Shown here in pieces: positions 14,137 through 20,321 of a DNA stretch of 21,097 nucleotides. Made by a program: the position numbers and the translations under genes. The notes beneath the pieces were generated by a model. That model saw only the letters and a program-made list of their open reading frames with translations. It had not been told where the DNA came from and made no database searches. Source of the DNA: JADFMN01 sp964529975 (GTDB lineage Bacteria > Armatimonadota > Fimbriimonadia > Fimbriimonadales > Fimbriimonadaceae). The stretch lies in assembly GCA_964529975.1 (NCBI GenBank), contig CAZGXW010000052.1, forward strand, positions 1 to 21,097. The letters run 5' to 3'. Position 1 is the first letter of the stretch. Each line of letters starts with the position of its first letter.

Positions 14137-14838
14137 ATGGCAACGTTGCAGGTCACGACGCGCGAGAGCGCCAAGAGCGCCGAAGTCAATCGGCTGCGCC
14201 GAAACGGCATTCTTCCGATCGCGTTGATCGAGAAGGGCAAGGGCACTCGCCTCATCCAAGCCCCCCAGAAGGACGTGCGGACCACGCTTCGAGCGTCCGG
14301 CGGCGTTCCCGTGTTCACGATCAGCCTGGACAACGCGAGCGAGATGAAGGTCGTCCTCAAGGACGTCCAGCGTTCTGTCGTTGGCCGCGACATCATCCAC
14401 CTGACGCTGCAAGAGGTCAAGGACGACGATGTCATCCGCATCAACGTGCCGATCCACTTCGTGGGTGAGCCCGAGTGCGTGACCAAGAAGCGCTCGTCGC
14501 TCATGACCCCTATGGTTCAACTGGAGATCTATGCCAAGCCTGCCGACATTCCGGACCATCTCACGGTGGACATCAGCCAGATGGAGGACAACGACAAGAT
14601 CGTTGTCGGCGATGTGAAACTGCCCGGCGGTGTCAGCACCCACGTCCACGACGACGCGGTCGTCGCCACAACGTTCCACATGCGGGCCGTGTCGCTTGAA
14701 GCGACGCCGACTGTCGCAGCCGAAGGCGAAGCCGCCGCTGGCGCAGAGGGCGCTGCTCCGGCCGCCGGTGCGGCTGCACCCGCCGCGGCCGCGAAGCCAG
14801 TCGCTGGCGCAAAGCCTGCGGCAGCACCGAAAAAGTAG
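14137..14838 (+). CDS. rplY: 50S ribosomal protein L25/general stress protein CTC
   Basis: A 233-residue two-domain L25 of the CTC/TL5 type that binds 5S rRNA. Residues 1-90 are the L25 beta-barrel (LQVTTRESAKSAEVNRLRRNGILPIALIEKG). Residues about 95-190 are the TL5 C-terminal domain (IHFVGEPECVTKK, DIPDHLTVDISQMEDNDKI, VKLPGGV). The last 45 or so residues are an Ala/Pro/Lys-rich, probably disordered tail, common in long CTC proteins. AGAGGA five bases before the ATG fixes the start. It is a single-gene unit: its own extended -10 promoter and leader hairpin lie upstream and a strong terminator follows. In many bacteria it neighbours the peptidyl-tRNA hydrolase gene; that is not the case here. 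Confidence 0.95.
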   Translation: MATLQVTTRESAKSAEVNRLRRNGILPIALIEKGKGTRLIQAPQKDVRTTLRASGGVPVFTISLDNASEMKVVLKDVQRSVVGRDIIHLTLQEVKDDDVIRINVPIHFVGEPECVTKKRSSLMTPMVQLEIYAKPADIPDHLTVDISQMEDNDKIVVGDVKLPGGVSTHVHDDAVVATTFHMRAVSLEATPTVAAEGEAAAGAEGAAPAAGAAAPAAAAKPVAGAKPAAAPKK

Positions 14839-14861
14839 TTCCTCGTTGGGAAACGGAAAGC

Positions 14862-14897
14862 GCGGCCTCCCGGCTACGGGCAGGCCGCTTTCTTTTG
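14862..14897 (+). terminator. intrinsic terminator of rplY
   Basis: GCGGCCT-CCCG-gcta-CGGG-c-AGGCCGC, an 11-bp stem with one bulge, followed by TTTCTTTT. Read on the other strand the hairpin is followed only by GCTTTCC, so it is a weaker stop for the converging tmRNA transcript. Confidence 0.85.
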
Positions 14898-14917
14898 CGG
14901 CTGCCCATTCTTCAATT

Positions 14918-15271
14918 TGGTGGAGGCGCGGGGAATTGAACCCCGTTCCAAAACCGCCGTACCAACAGCGTCCACGAGCGTCTCTCTCGGTTTGTGTTTC
15001 GGTGGCAGGCAATGCCCGAGAGCGCGCAGCACAGCCACCTAGCCCGGTTGTTTTAGTCCGGCGGGCCTCGGGCCGTGGCCGCGACGGACGATCTAGCTTT
15101 TGCTAAGCCTCAGTCAGTCCCCACTAGAACGGTCCTGACGGGCCCGCGGTGTTAGGCCGCGTAGGCGAAGTTGTCGTTCGCTTTTGCTTTTTTTGCCGCT
15201 TTTTACGAGGCCAGCGGCGCCTCGGCTCGCAACTGGAGGTCGATCCGGCCCTGTCGAACCCTGACGCCCCC
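14918..15271 (-). ncRNA. ssrA: transfer-messenger RNA (tmRNA)
   Basis: A 354-nt tmRNA on the minus strand, which rescues stalled ribosomes and tags the unfinished protein. The 5' end GGGGGCGTCAGGG-TTCGACAGGG is the universal tmRNA start. It pairs with CGCCTCC at the 3' end (one G-T pair), followed by A and encoded CCA. The T-arm is CGGGG-TTCAATT-CCCCG. In the middle, GGCCTCGTAAAAAGC followed by an A-rich stretch closely parallels the E. coli region before the resume codon. The tag frame lies at 15152-15181. A TATAAT box lies 9 nt upstream of the 5' end. The stretch between the tag and the 3' end is GC-rich with pseudoknot-like pairing potential, as expected. Protein frames crossing this region are spurious. 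Confidence 0.97.
15152..15181 (-). other. tmRNA tag reading frame (ANDNFAYAA)
   Basis: GCG AAC GAC AAC TTC GCC TAC GCG GCC TAA encodes ANDNFAYAA and a stop. GCG lines up with the GCA resume codon of E. coli (ANDENYALAA). A resume codon further upstream (GCA at 15196) would give a 14-residue tag beginning AKKAK. The C-terminal AYAA is a protease-degradation signal of the usual hydrophobic-AA type. Confidence 0.8.
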
Positions 15272-15280
15272 GTCGTTCCT

Positions 15281-15286
15281 ATTATA
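15281..15286 (-). promoter_or_regulatory. -10 box (TATAAT) of ssrA
   Basis: A perfect TATAAT ends 9 nt before the tmRNA 5' end. No convincing -35 is found 16-18 nt upstream. Confidence 0.7.
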
Positions 15287-15330
15287 GAACGTCGGAAGGT
15301 TCAGCCCAGTTCTCGCGTCCTGTGACCCTT

Positions 15331-15336
15331 CATACT
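15331..15336 (+). promoter_or_regulatory. possible -10 box (CATACT) for the hisN operon
   Basis: CATACT ends 8 nt before the ATG at 15345 in the divergent gap to ssrA. There is no ribosome site before the ATG, so a near-leaderless message is possible. Confidence 0.3.
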
Positions 15337-15344
15337 TGGGCCAG

Positions 15345-16094
15345 ATGTCGCCAAGGCTCGCGTTCGCCATCGAGACCGCCACCCTGGCCGCCAAGGGGAC
15401 GCTAAGGCACTTCCAACAGGGGGTCGGATACGAACTCAAGGGCGACGACTCGCCCGTGACTGTGGCCGACCGCGAGGCTGAGGCAGTGATCCGAAGGGCC
15501 ATCGAATCGGCCTATCCTGGCGAAGCGATCCTGGGCGAGGAAGAGGGAGGCTCCGACTCTCCTGACCGATGGGTGATCGACCCTATCGATGGGACAAAGT
15601 CGTTCCTTGCCGGTGTGCCGCTCTTCGCGACGTTGCTCAGTTACGAGCAAGACGGCCGCCCGATCATTGGCGTGTGTGTCGTGCCCGCGCTGGACGAGAC
15701 CGTCTTCGCCGAGCGCGACGGCGGAGCGTTCTGGAACGGGAAACCGTGCCGCGTCTCTTCTAAGGCCTCGCTCTCCGAATCGATCCTAAGTTGTGGCAGC
15801 CACGGCAGTATGGTCCTCGCCGGACGGATGGAGGGCTATCTCGCTCTCGCTAGAAGTTGTTTGACCGCGCGCGGATGGACGGACGCCTACGGCCATGTGC
15901 TCGTCGCGACAGGTCGCATCGAAGCGATGGTCGATCCGATCGTCAACCACTGGGACGTCAGCGCAATGGCGCTCATCGTGCGCGAGGCAGGCGGGCTTTT
16001 CACGGACTTTACTGGCGTGGACGCCATCACCAGCGAGGCGATTAGCGCGACTCCCGGCGTCCACGCCGCGGTCGTCGAGGCGTTTGCGAAATGA
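15345..16094 (+). CDS. hisN: inositol-monophosphatase family phosphatase, HisN-like
   Basis: A 249-residue metal-dependent phosphatase. Metal-binding residues are in ILGEEEGG, DPIDGTKSF and NHWDVSA, the three family motifs. The sequence DPIDGTKSFLAGVPLFATLL and the segment DAYGHVLVATGRIEAMVDP (compare GDCYGYLLVATGRADIMVDP) place it nearer the histidinol-phosphatase (HisN) branch than SuhB or CysQ. The expected reaction is L-histidinol phosphate to histidinol, but other sugar or inositol phosphates cannot be excluded. ATG 15345 is preferred; a TTG three codons earlier is possible. It overlaps ruvX by ATGA and heads a six-gene run in which every junction overlaps. No other his gene is nearby. 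Confidence 0.88.
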   Translation: MSPRLAFAIETATLAAKGTLRHFQQGVGYELKGDDSPVTVADREAEAVIRRAIESAYPGEAILGEEEGGSDSPDRWVIDPIDGTKSFLAGVPLFATLLSYEQDGRPIIGVCVVPALDETVFAERDGGAFWNGKPCRVSSKASLSESILSCGSHGSMVLAGRMEGYLALARSCLTARGWTDAYGHVLVATGRIEAMVDPIVNHWDVSAMALIVREAGGLFTDFTGVDAITSEAISATPGVHAAVVEAFAK

Positions 16095-16498
16095 GGGTCC
16101 TGGCAGTGGACTTCGGAGGCAAGAGGATCGGCATCGCAGTCGGCGAGACCGAACACGGCGTTGCGAGTCCGAGACCTAACCTTTCCGCGTCCGGTACCCT
16201 CGCGAAAGACGCTATGGCCATCGCAGAGATCGCAACGAAGGAGCAGGCGACGCTTGTCGTTGTCGGACTCCCGCTGGACGCCGATGGCGAGACGAAGATG
16301 TCGAGGGTGTGCAGGAAACTGGGCGAGCAAGTCGAAGCGCAAGGCTTCGCCGTCGAGTACGTCGACGAGTCTCATACGAGCGCAGAGGCGGAACGCGACA
16401 TGTCTGAGGCTGGGTTGAAGAGTAGCGAGCGGCGCGCCCGCAGCGACGCCGAGGCGGCCTGCCGCATTTTGGAGAGGTTCTTTGATAGCACGACCTAG
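16091..16498 (+). CDS. ruvX: YqgF/RuvX-type putative pre-16S rRNA or Holliday junction nuclease
   Basis: A 135-residue RNase H-fold protein of normal YqgF length. Acidic residues typical of the active site are Asp7 (VDFGGKRIGIAVG), Asp92/Glu93 (YVDESHT) and Asp119 (RSDAEAACRILERF). The central motif VVVGLPLDADG is family-specific. The family is known for 5' processing of 16S rRNA in E. coli and is annotated as a Holliday-junction resolvase. Here the usual DERLTT reads DESHTS, a mild departure. The start ATG overlaps the hisN stop (ATGA), and the 3' end overlaps mltG by 17 nt. The ruvX-mltG pairing is common in bacteria and supports both assignments. Confidence 0.93.
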   Translation: MRVLAVDFGGKRIGIAVGETEHGVASPRPNLSASGTLAKDAMAIAEIATKEQATLVVVGLPLDADGETKMSRVCRKLGEQVEAQGFAVEYVDESHTSAEAERDMSEAGLKSSERRARSDAEAACRILERFFDSTT

Positions 16499-17516
16499 GC
16501 GCCGCTGGATCGTTCCCTCCATCTTGGGCGGCGTTCTGCTCGCTACTTTTGGGCTCTCTTGGTCGTGGTACGCGCGAAACACTGCGCCGACCGATAGGGG
16601 CGCACCCTTCTACGTCCGGTACGAAAAGGGCGAGACGTTCGATTCCGTCACGGCGGACCTGGTCAAACGCGGCGTCTTGCGGAACGCTGACGCGTTCAAG
16701 GCCTATTGCTATCTCAACAAGCAAGAGCGGACGGTCCGAGCAGGAACGTTTCAACTGCACGCGGGGATGACCGTCGGCCAAGTCGTCCGTGCGCTCCGTC
16801 GCCCGATCGAACAGCAGGTCCGACTCCCTGAAGGATGGTGGATCGCGCGCATAGCCCCGATCCTGGAGAAGAACAACGTCTGCACCGCCCAGGAGTACAT
16901 CAACGCGACCCAGAACCCTGACCTGTTCAAGGACGACGTGGCGTTTCCGCTCCCCAAAGACTCGCTGGAAGGCTATCTCTACCCCGACACATATGACCTT
17001 CCCCCGCTGATCGGTGCAGAAGCCGTGGTAAGGAGGCAACTCATGGCGTTTGAAGAGAAGGTCTGGAACGAGTTCAGCAAGATGACGTTTCCTGCAGGGA
17101 TGCCAGACCTGCACACGATCGTCACGAAGGCCTCGCTCGTCGAACTGGAAGCCGGAGTCGATACAGACAGGGCGACCATTGCAGGCGTGATCGAGAACCG
17201 GCTGGCGTCAGGACAAAGGCTGCAGATCGACGCGACAGCCCTCTATGCGATCCAGGAGTGGAAGGTTTTGAAGCCTGGCGAGATCGCCACAATCGACCAC
17301 CCGTACAACACCTACAAGGTCGAGGGACTACCCCCAGGCCCGATCGGTTCGCCCGCTTGGCGCAGCATCAAGGCAGTCCTTCTGCCTGAGGCGCATCCTT
17401 ACTTCTTCTATGTGGCCCGACCCGACCTGACGCACTACTTCAGCAAGACTTACGACGAACACCTCCAGAACATCAAGAAGGCGCGGGCAGAGTTCGCAGC
17501 ACAGGGGTCCATGTGA
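16482..17516 (+). CDS. mltG: endolytic murein transglycosylase MltG
   Basis: A 344-residue membrane-anchored enzyme that cuts nascent glycan strands at the septum or wall and helps set strand length. A basic stretch and one transmembrane span (about 9-27) come first, then a LysM-like segment (YEKGETFDSVTADLVKRGV), then the YceG domain. Signature segments are PEGWW, LEGYLYPDTYDLP, and the catalytic Glu221 in ASLVELEAG, followed by VIENRLASGQRLQIDATALYA, YNTYKVEGLPPGPIGSP and FYVARPDLTHYFSKTYDEH. The start is TTG at 16482 inside ruvX, backed by GGAGAGG a few bases upstream; no better start exists before the membrane span. The stop overlaps the next GTG (GTGA). With the transglycosylase at 9787 and dapB it is the third cell-wall gene in the window. 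Confidence 0.96.
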   Translation: MIARPRRRWIVPSILGGVLLATFGLSWSWYARNTAPTDRGAPFYVRYEKGETFDSVTADLVKRGVLRNADAFKAYCYLNKQERTVRAGTFQLHAGMTVGQVVRALRRPIEQQVRLPEGWWIARIAPILEKNNVCTAQEYINATQNPDLFKDDVAFPLPKDSLEGYLYPDTYDLPPLIGAEAVVRRQLMAFEEKVWNEFSKMTFPAGMPDLHTIVTKASLVELEAGVDTDRATIAGVIENRLASGQRLQIDATALYAIQEWKVLKPGEIATIDHPYNTYKVEGLPPGPIGSPAWRSIKAVLLPEAHPYFFYVARPDLTHYFSKTYDEHLQNIKKARAEFAAQGSM

Positions 17517-18592
17517 AGGGATTCAAGGCGGGCACCTTCGAGCGTGAACAGATGCCGCGTGCGCTGCGTCGATTTAGTCCGGCGGCCTCATTAGAAAGGG
17601 TCGAAGACGTCGATCTGAATGCCCTGAAAGCGCAAGGAAAGTCGCTCGTCTTGCTCGACGTCGACAACACGCTCTTGCCCTGGAAGCACCACGAGTTTCC
17701 TGAGTCCGTGCACGATTGGGTCGCGCGAGGGAAGTCGCTCGGTATGCAGTTCTGCATCCTCAGCAACACGCGCCACCCCGACCGGCTCGACCGCCTGAGC
17801 AAGGACCTCGGTGTCCCATACATCCGCGACAAGTTCAAGCCCAGCCGCAAGATGTACCTCCTCGCGCTAGAGAAGTACGGAGCAACGCCGGAACAGGCGG
17901 TCATGGTCGGCGACCAACTCCTCACCGACGTACTCGGTGCAAACCGGTCCGGAATCGACGCCGTGTGGATCAAGCCTGTCGCAAAGCGAGAGTTCATCGG
18001 AACGCGCTTGGTAAGCCGCAACATCGAGCGCGTGATCGGGCGGATTCTCTTCGACTACGTCGAGGGGCCCGCAGGATCAGCGCCCGGGTTCTTTCGCAGC
18101 GACCTTCTCAAGCAGATCGTCAAGTTCTGCATCGTCGGCGGCTCGTCGTTCATCATCGACTATTGCGTCAAGATGACCCTGCGCTTTGCGGTCCCTTATG
18201 GAGACGACCTGATGAGCGTGAGACTCGGCGAGTACCTCGTGGCCAACTACCCTGGGCTGTTCTCGTTCGCCCACGGGAACCCCGTGCAGGCAGCCGTTGT
18301 CCCGATCTCTGCGGTCGCAGCCTTCGTCGCGATCATCAACAGTTTCATCTGGAACCGGCGCTGGACCTTCCGCATCGTCGGCAAAGAGGAGCGCTCGCGG
18401 CAGTTTGCAAAGTTCTTCGGAGTGTCGATAGTAGGCCTCGCGCTCAACACGGTCCTTACGACCGTCTTCACCGTCGTGCTGCCGGGCGACGAGAAAATGG
18501 CGTTCCGCCTTGCGATCGTCCTGGCCGCCGCCTGCGTTGCGGTGTGGAACTTTACGGGCCAGAGGCTCTATGCTTTCAGGAGGAAGCAATGA
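17513..18592 (+). CDS. YqeG-type HAD phosphatase fused to a GtrA-like membrane domain
   Basis: A 359-residue two-domain protein. Residues 1 to about 180 are a HAD phosphatase of YqeG type: nucleophile Asp49 and Asp51 in LLDVDNTLLPW, motif II ILSNT, the lysine in FKPSRKM, and VGDQLLTDV. Relatives (yeast Gep4, plant PGPP1) remove phosphate from phosphatidylglycerophosphate. Residues about 195-357 are a GtrA-like domain with four membrane spans (KQIVKFCIVGGSSFIIDY, AAVVPISAVAAFVAIINSF, AKFFGVSIVGLALNTVLT, LAIVLAAACVAVWNF) and the hallmark NSFIWNRRWTF. GtrA proteins are thought to flip polyprenyl-linked sugars. The frame is continuous, so the fusion is real in this sequence unless an assembly error joined two genes. 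GTG start overlaps mltG; ATGA overlap leads into aroE. The yqeG-aroE proximity is also known from Bacillus. Confidence 0.88.
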   Translation: MKGFKAGTFEREQMPRALRRFSPAASLERVEDVDLNALKAQGKSLVLLDVDNTLLPWKHHEFPESVHDWVARGKSLGMQFCILSNTRHPDRLDRLSKDLGVPYIRDKFKPSRKMYLLALEKYGATPEQAVMVGDQLLTDVLGANRSGIDAVWIKPVAKREFIGTRLVSRNIERVIGRILFDYVEGPAGSAPGFFRSDLLKQIVKFCIVGGSSFIIDYCVKMTLRFAVPYGDDLMSVRLGEYLVANYPGLFSFAHGNPVQAAVVPISAVAAFVAIINSFIWNRRWTFRIVGKEERSRQFAKFFGVSIVGLALNTVLTTVFTVVLPGDEKMAFRLAIVLAAACVAVWNFTGQRLYAFRRKQ

Positions 18593-19398
18593 GCGAGTGG
18601 TTCGAGTGGAAAGACGCGCCGAAGGCGCATTACGCCGTCGTCGGCGATCCCGTCTCGCACTCACTCTCTCCAAAGATGCAGAACGAGGCACTCCGCCTGA
18701 TGGGAAGGGAGGAACAGTACGTCGCTGTGCGCGTCCCCAAGGAGGAGTTCAACGAGGCGATCGAGCACCTCAAGTCGCTCGGCTATATCGGCGTCAACGC
18801 CACGGTCCCGCTCAAGGACAAGGCCTATCGCTGGGCGGGCTCCATGCCGCGCAGCGAGCGCCGCATGGGAGTGGTCAACACGCTCGACTTGCGCGACGGA
18901 CGCGCGATCAACACCGATGCTCCTGGGCTCATCGACACGCTGCGCGATGCCGGGATCGATCCTCGGTGCAAAGTCCTGTTCCTGGGTGCGGGCGGTACGG
19001 CCCGAGCCCTCGCCGTCGCATTGATCGAAGCAGGTGCGCAACTCAGGGTATGGAACCGAACGCGCACCAACCTCGACAAGATGCTGAACGAACTTCGCAT
19101 CGACGTCGAGATCGCCCTCAAGCCAGATCCAAGTGATTGCCAACTCATCCTCAACACGACGTCGGCCAGCATGAAGGACGCTCGGATCGAGATCGATTGG
19201 TATGCCGCGCCAAGCAAGGCCCTCGCAGTTGACGTGTTCTACAGCGACTCGCTCTCGCCGTTCTTGTTCGATGCCAAGAACAACGGCCTGGCCTACATGG
19301 ACGGGCGTCGGCTCCTTGTGGCACAAGGCGCAAGATCGCTAGAGTGGTGGACAGGACAGAAGGCGCCGAGGCACGAGATGCTCGAGGCGATCAAGTGA
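18589..19398 (+). CDS. aroE: shikimate dehydrogenase (NADP+)
   Basis: A 269-residue AroE, which reduces 3-dehydroshikimate in aromatic amino acid synthesis. Substrate-side motifs are DPVSHSLSPKM (20-30), VNATVPLK with catalytic Lys76, and NTDAPG with Asp110 (most AroE read NTDGxG, so one glycine is replaced by Ala). The cofactor side has LGAGGTARAL and WNRTRTN, whose Arg is suited to NADP. NTTS and the C-terminal VAQGARSLEWWTG complete the family pattern. The ATG at 18589 has a perfect AGGAGG five bases upstream (18578-18583), the best ribosome site in the operon, and overlaps the previous stop (ATGA). The frame is open much further upstream, but that part is out of phase with the phosphatase gene and non-coding in character. 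Confidence 0.96.
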   Translation: MSEWFEWKDAPKAHYAVVGDPVSHSLSPKMQNEALRLMGREEQYVAVRVPKEEFNEAIEHLKSLGYIGVNATVPLKDKAYRWAGSMPRSERRMGVVNTLDLRDGRAINTDAPGLIDTLRDAGIDPRCKVLFLGAGGTARALAVALIEAGAQLRVWNRTRTNLDKMLNELRIDVEIALKPDPSDCQLILNTTSASMKDARIEIDWYAAPSKALAVDVFYSDSLSPFLFDAKNNGLAYMDGRRLLVAQGARSLEWWTGQKAPRHEMLEAIK

Positions 19399-20321
19399 GG
19401 ATCGAATCGCCGTCGTCTGGTGCTATCCAAGAAGCGGCCGATGCCATCAAACGCGGTGACCTAGTCGTCGTTCCGACCGAGACGGTCTACGGCCTGGCGT
19501 GCAACGCCCTCGACTCCAAAGCCGTCGGCAAAGTCTTTGAGGCGAAGGGCCGTCCTAGAGAGAACCCTCTGATCGTCCACATCGCCTCTGTCGACCAACT
19601 CGGCGAAGTCGCGAGAGAAGTCCCTGAACTTGCCAGCAAACTCGCGGAGCGCTTTTGGCCCGGGCCCCTGACGCTCGTGCTGCCCAAGAAGTCGACCGTC
19701 CCAGACGTCACGACTGCGGGCCTCGACACAGTCGCCGTGCGTGTTCCGAGCCATCCCGTCGCGCTCGCGCTCATCCGCGCAGCAGGCGTTCCGATCGCAG
19801 CGCCGAGCGCAAACGTGTTCATGGGCCTCTCTCCCACCAGCGCAGAGGACGTCGATCCTCGCATCGCCGGCCATGCGGAGATGGTGCTTGACGGGGGACG
19901 TTGCGAAGTCGGTCTGGAAAGCACAGTCGTCGACCTCAGTGGCGAGCACCCGCGCATCCTTCGACCAGGCGGCGTGACGCGCGCCCAGGTCCAAGCCGTG
20001 GTGGGGCGACCGCTTGGTCACCTTCCTCCGCCGAGCGTCAAACGAGGACCCGGGATGTACGACCGGCACTACGCTCCCAACGCCATGGTCGTCTTGACGG
20101 AGACCTTGCGCGACGGACAGACAGGGCTCACCTTCCACGAGCCATCTTCCAGCGCACAGATCAAGATGCCCGACGACCCCGCGGCTTACGGGGCGAGCCT
20201 CTATCGCGCCCTGCGAAGGCTAGACCAACCGGGCCTCGATGTGATCTACGTGGAGAGGCCGCCGCAGCACCCTGATTGGGAGGCCGTGCACGACCGCCTC
20301 AAAAAGGCGAGCGCGACCTAG
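19395..20321 (+). CDS. tsaC: L-threonylcarbamoyladenylate synthase, Sua5 type
   Basis: A 308-residue Sua5-type enzyme that makes threonylcarbamoyl-AMP for the t6A37 modification of ANN-decoding tRNAs. The YrdC/TsaC domain (about 8-200) has VVPTETVYGLACNA, the KGRPRENPLIVHI active-site strand, FWPGPLTLVLP, VAVRVPSHPVA, AAPSANVFMGLSPT and GLESTVVDLSG. After the linker GPGMYDRHYAPNAMVVL a short Sua5 C-terminal domain follows (about 230-308), which separates it from TsaC-only proteins. It starts with GTG overlapping the aroE stop (GTGA), as the last gene of the operon. Its TAG shares the tetramer CTAG with the stop of the convergent gene, leaving no space for a terminator between them. Confidence 0.95.
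   Translation: MRIESPSSGAIQEAADAIKRGDLVVVPTETVYGLACNALDSKAVGKVFEAKGRPRENPLIVHIASVDQLGEVAREVPELASKLAERFWPGPLTLVLPKKSTVPDVTTAGLDTVAVRVPSHPVALALIRAAGVPIAAPSANVFMGLSPTSAEDVDPRIAGHAEMVLDGGRCEVGLESTVVDLSGEHPRILRPGGVTRAQVQAVVGRPLGHLPPPSVKRGPGMYDRHYAPNAMVVLTETLRDGQTGLTFHEPSSSAQIKMPDDPAAYGASLYRALRRLDQPGLDVIYVERPPQHPDWEAVHDRLKKASAT

Noticed and set aside
14068..15012. A 314-codon minus-strand open frame from tmRNA into rplY
   Set aside because: It begins within the tmRNA 3' region and is antisense to a clear L25/CTC gene.
15182..15200. A-rich tract as a frameshift or terminator signal
   Set aside because: It lies inside tmRNA just before the resume codon, where an A-rich stretch is also found in E. 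coli.
17716..18588. A long open frame extending aroE upstream by about 290 codons
   Set aside because: This part is out of phase with the HAD-GtrA gene and is Arg-rich non-coding translation; AroE begins at the ATG with a perfect AGGAGG.
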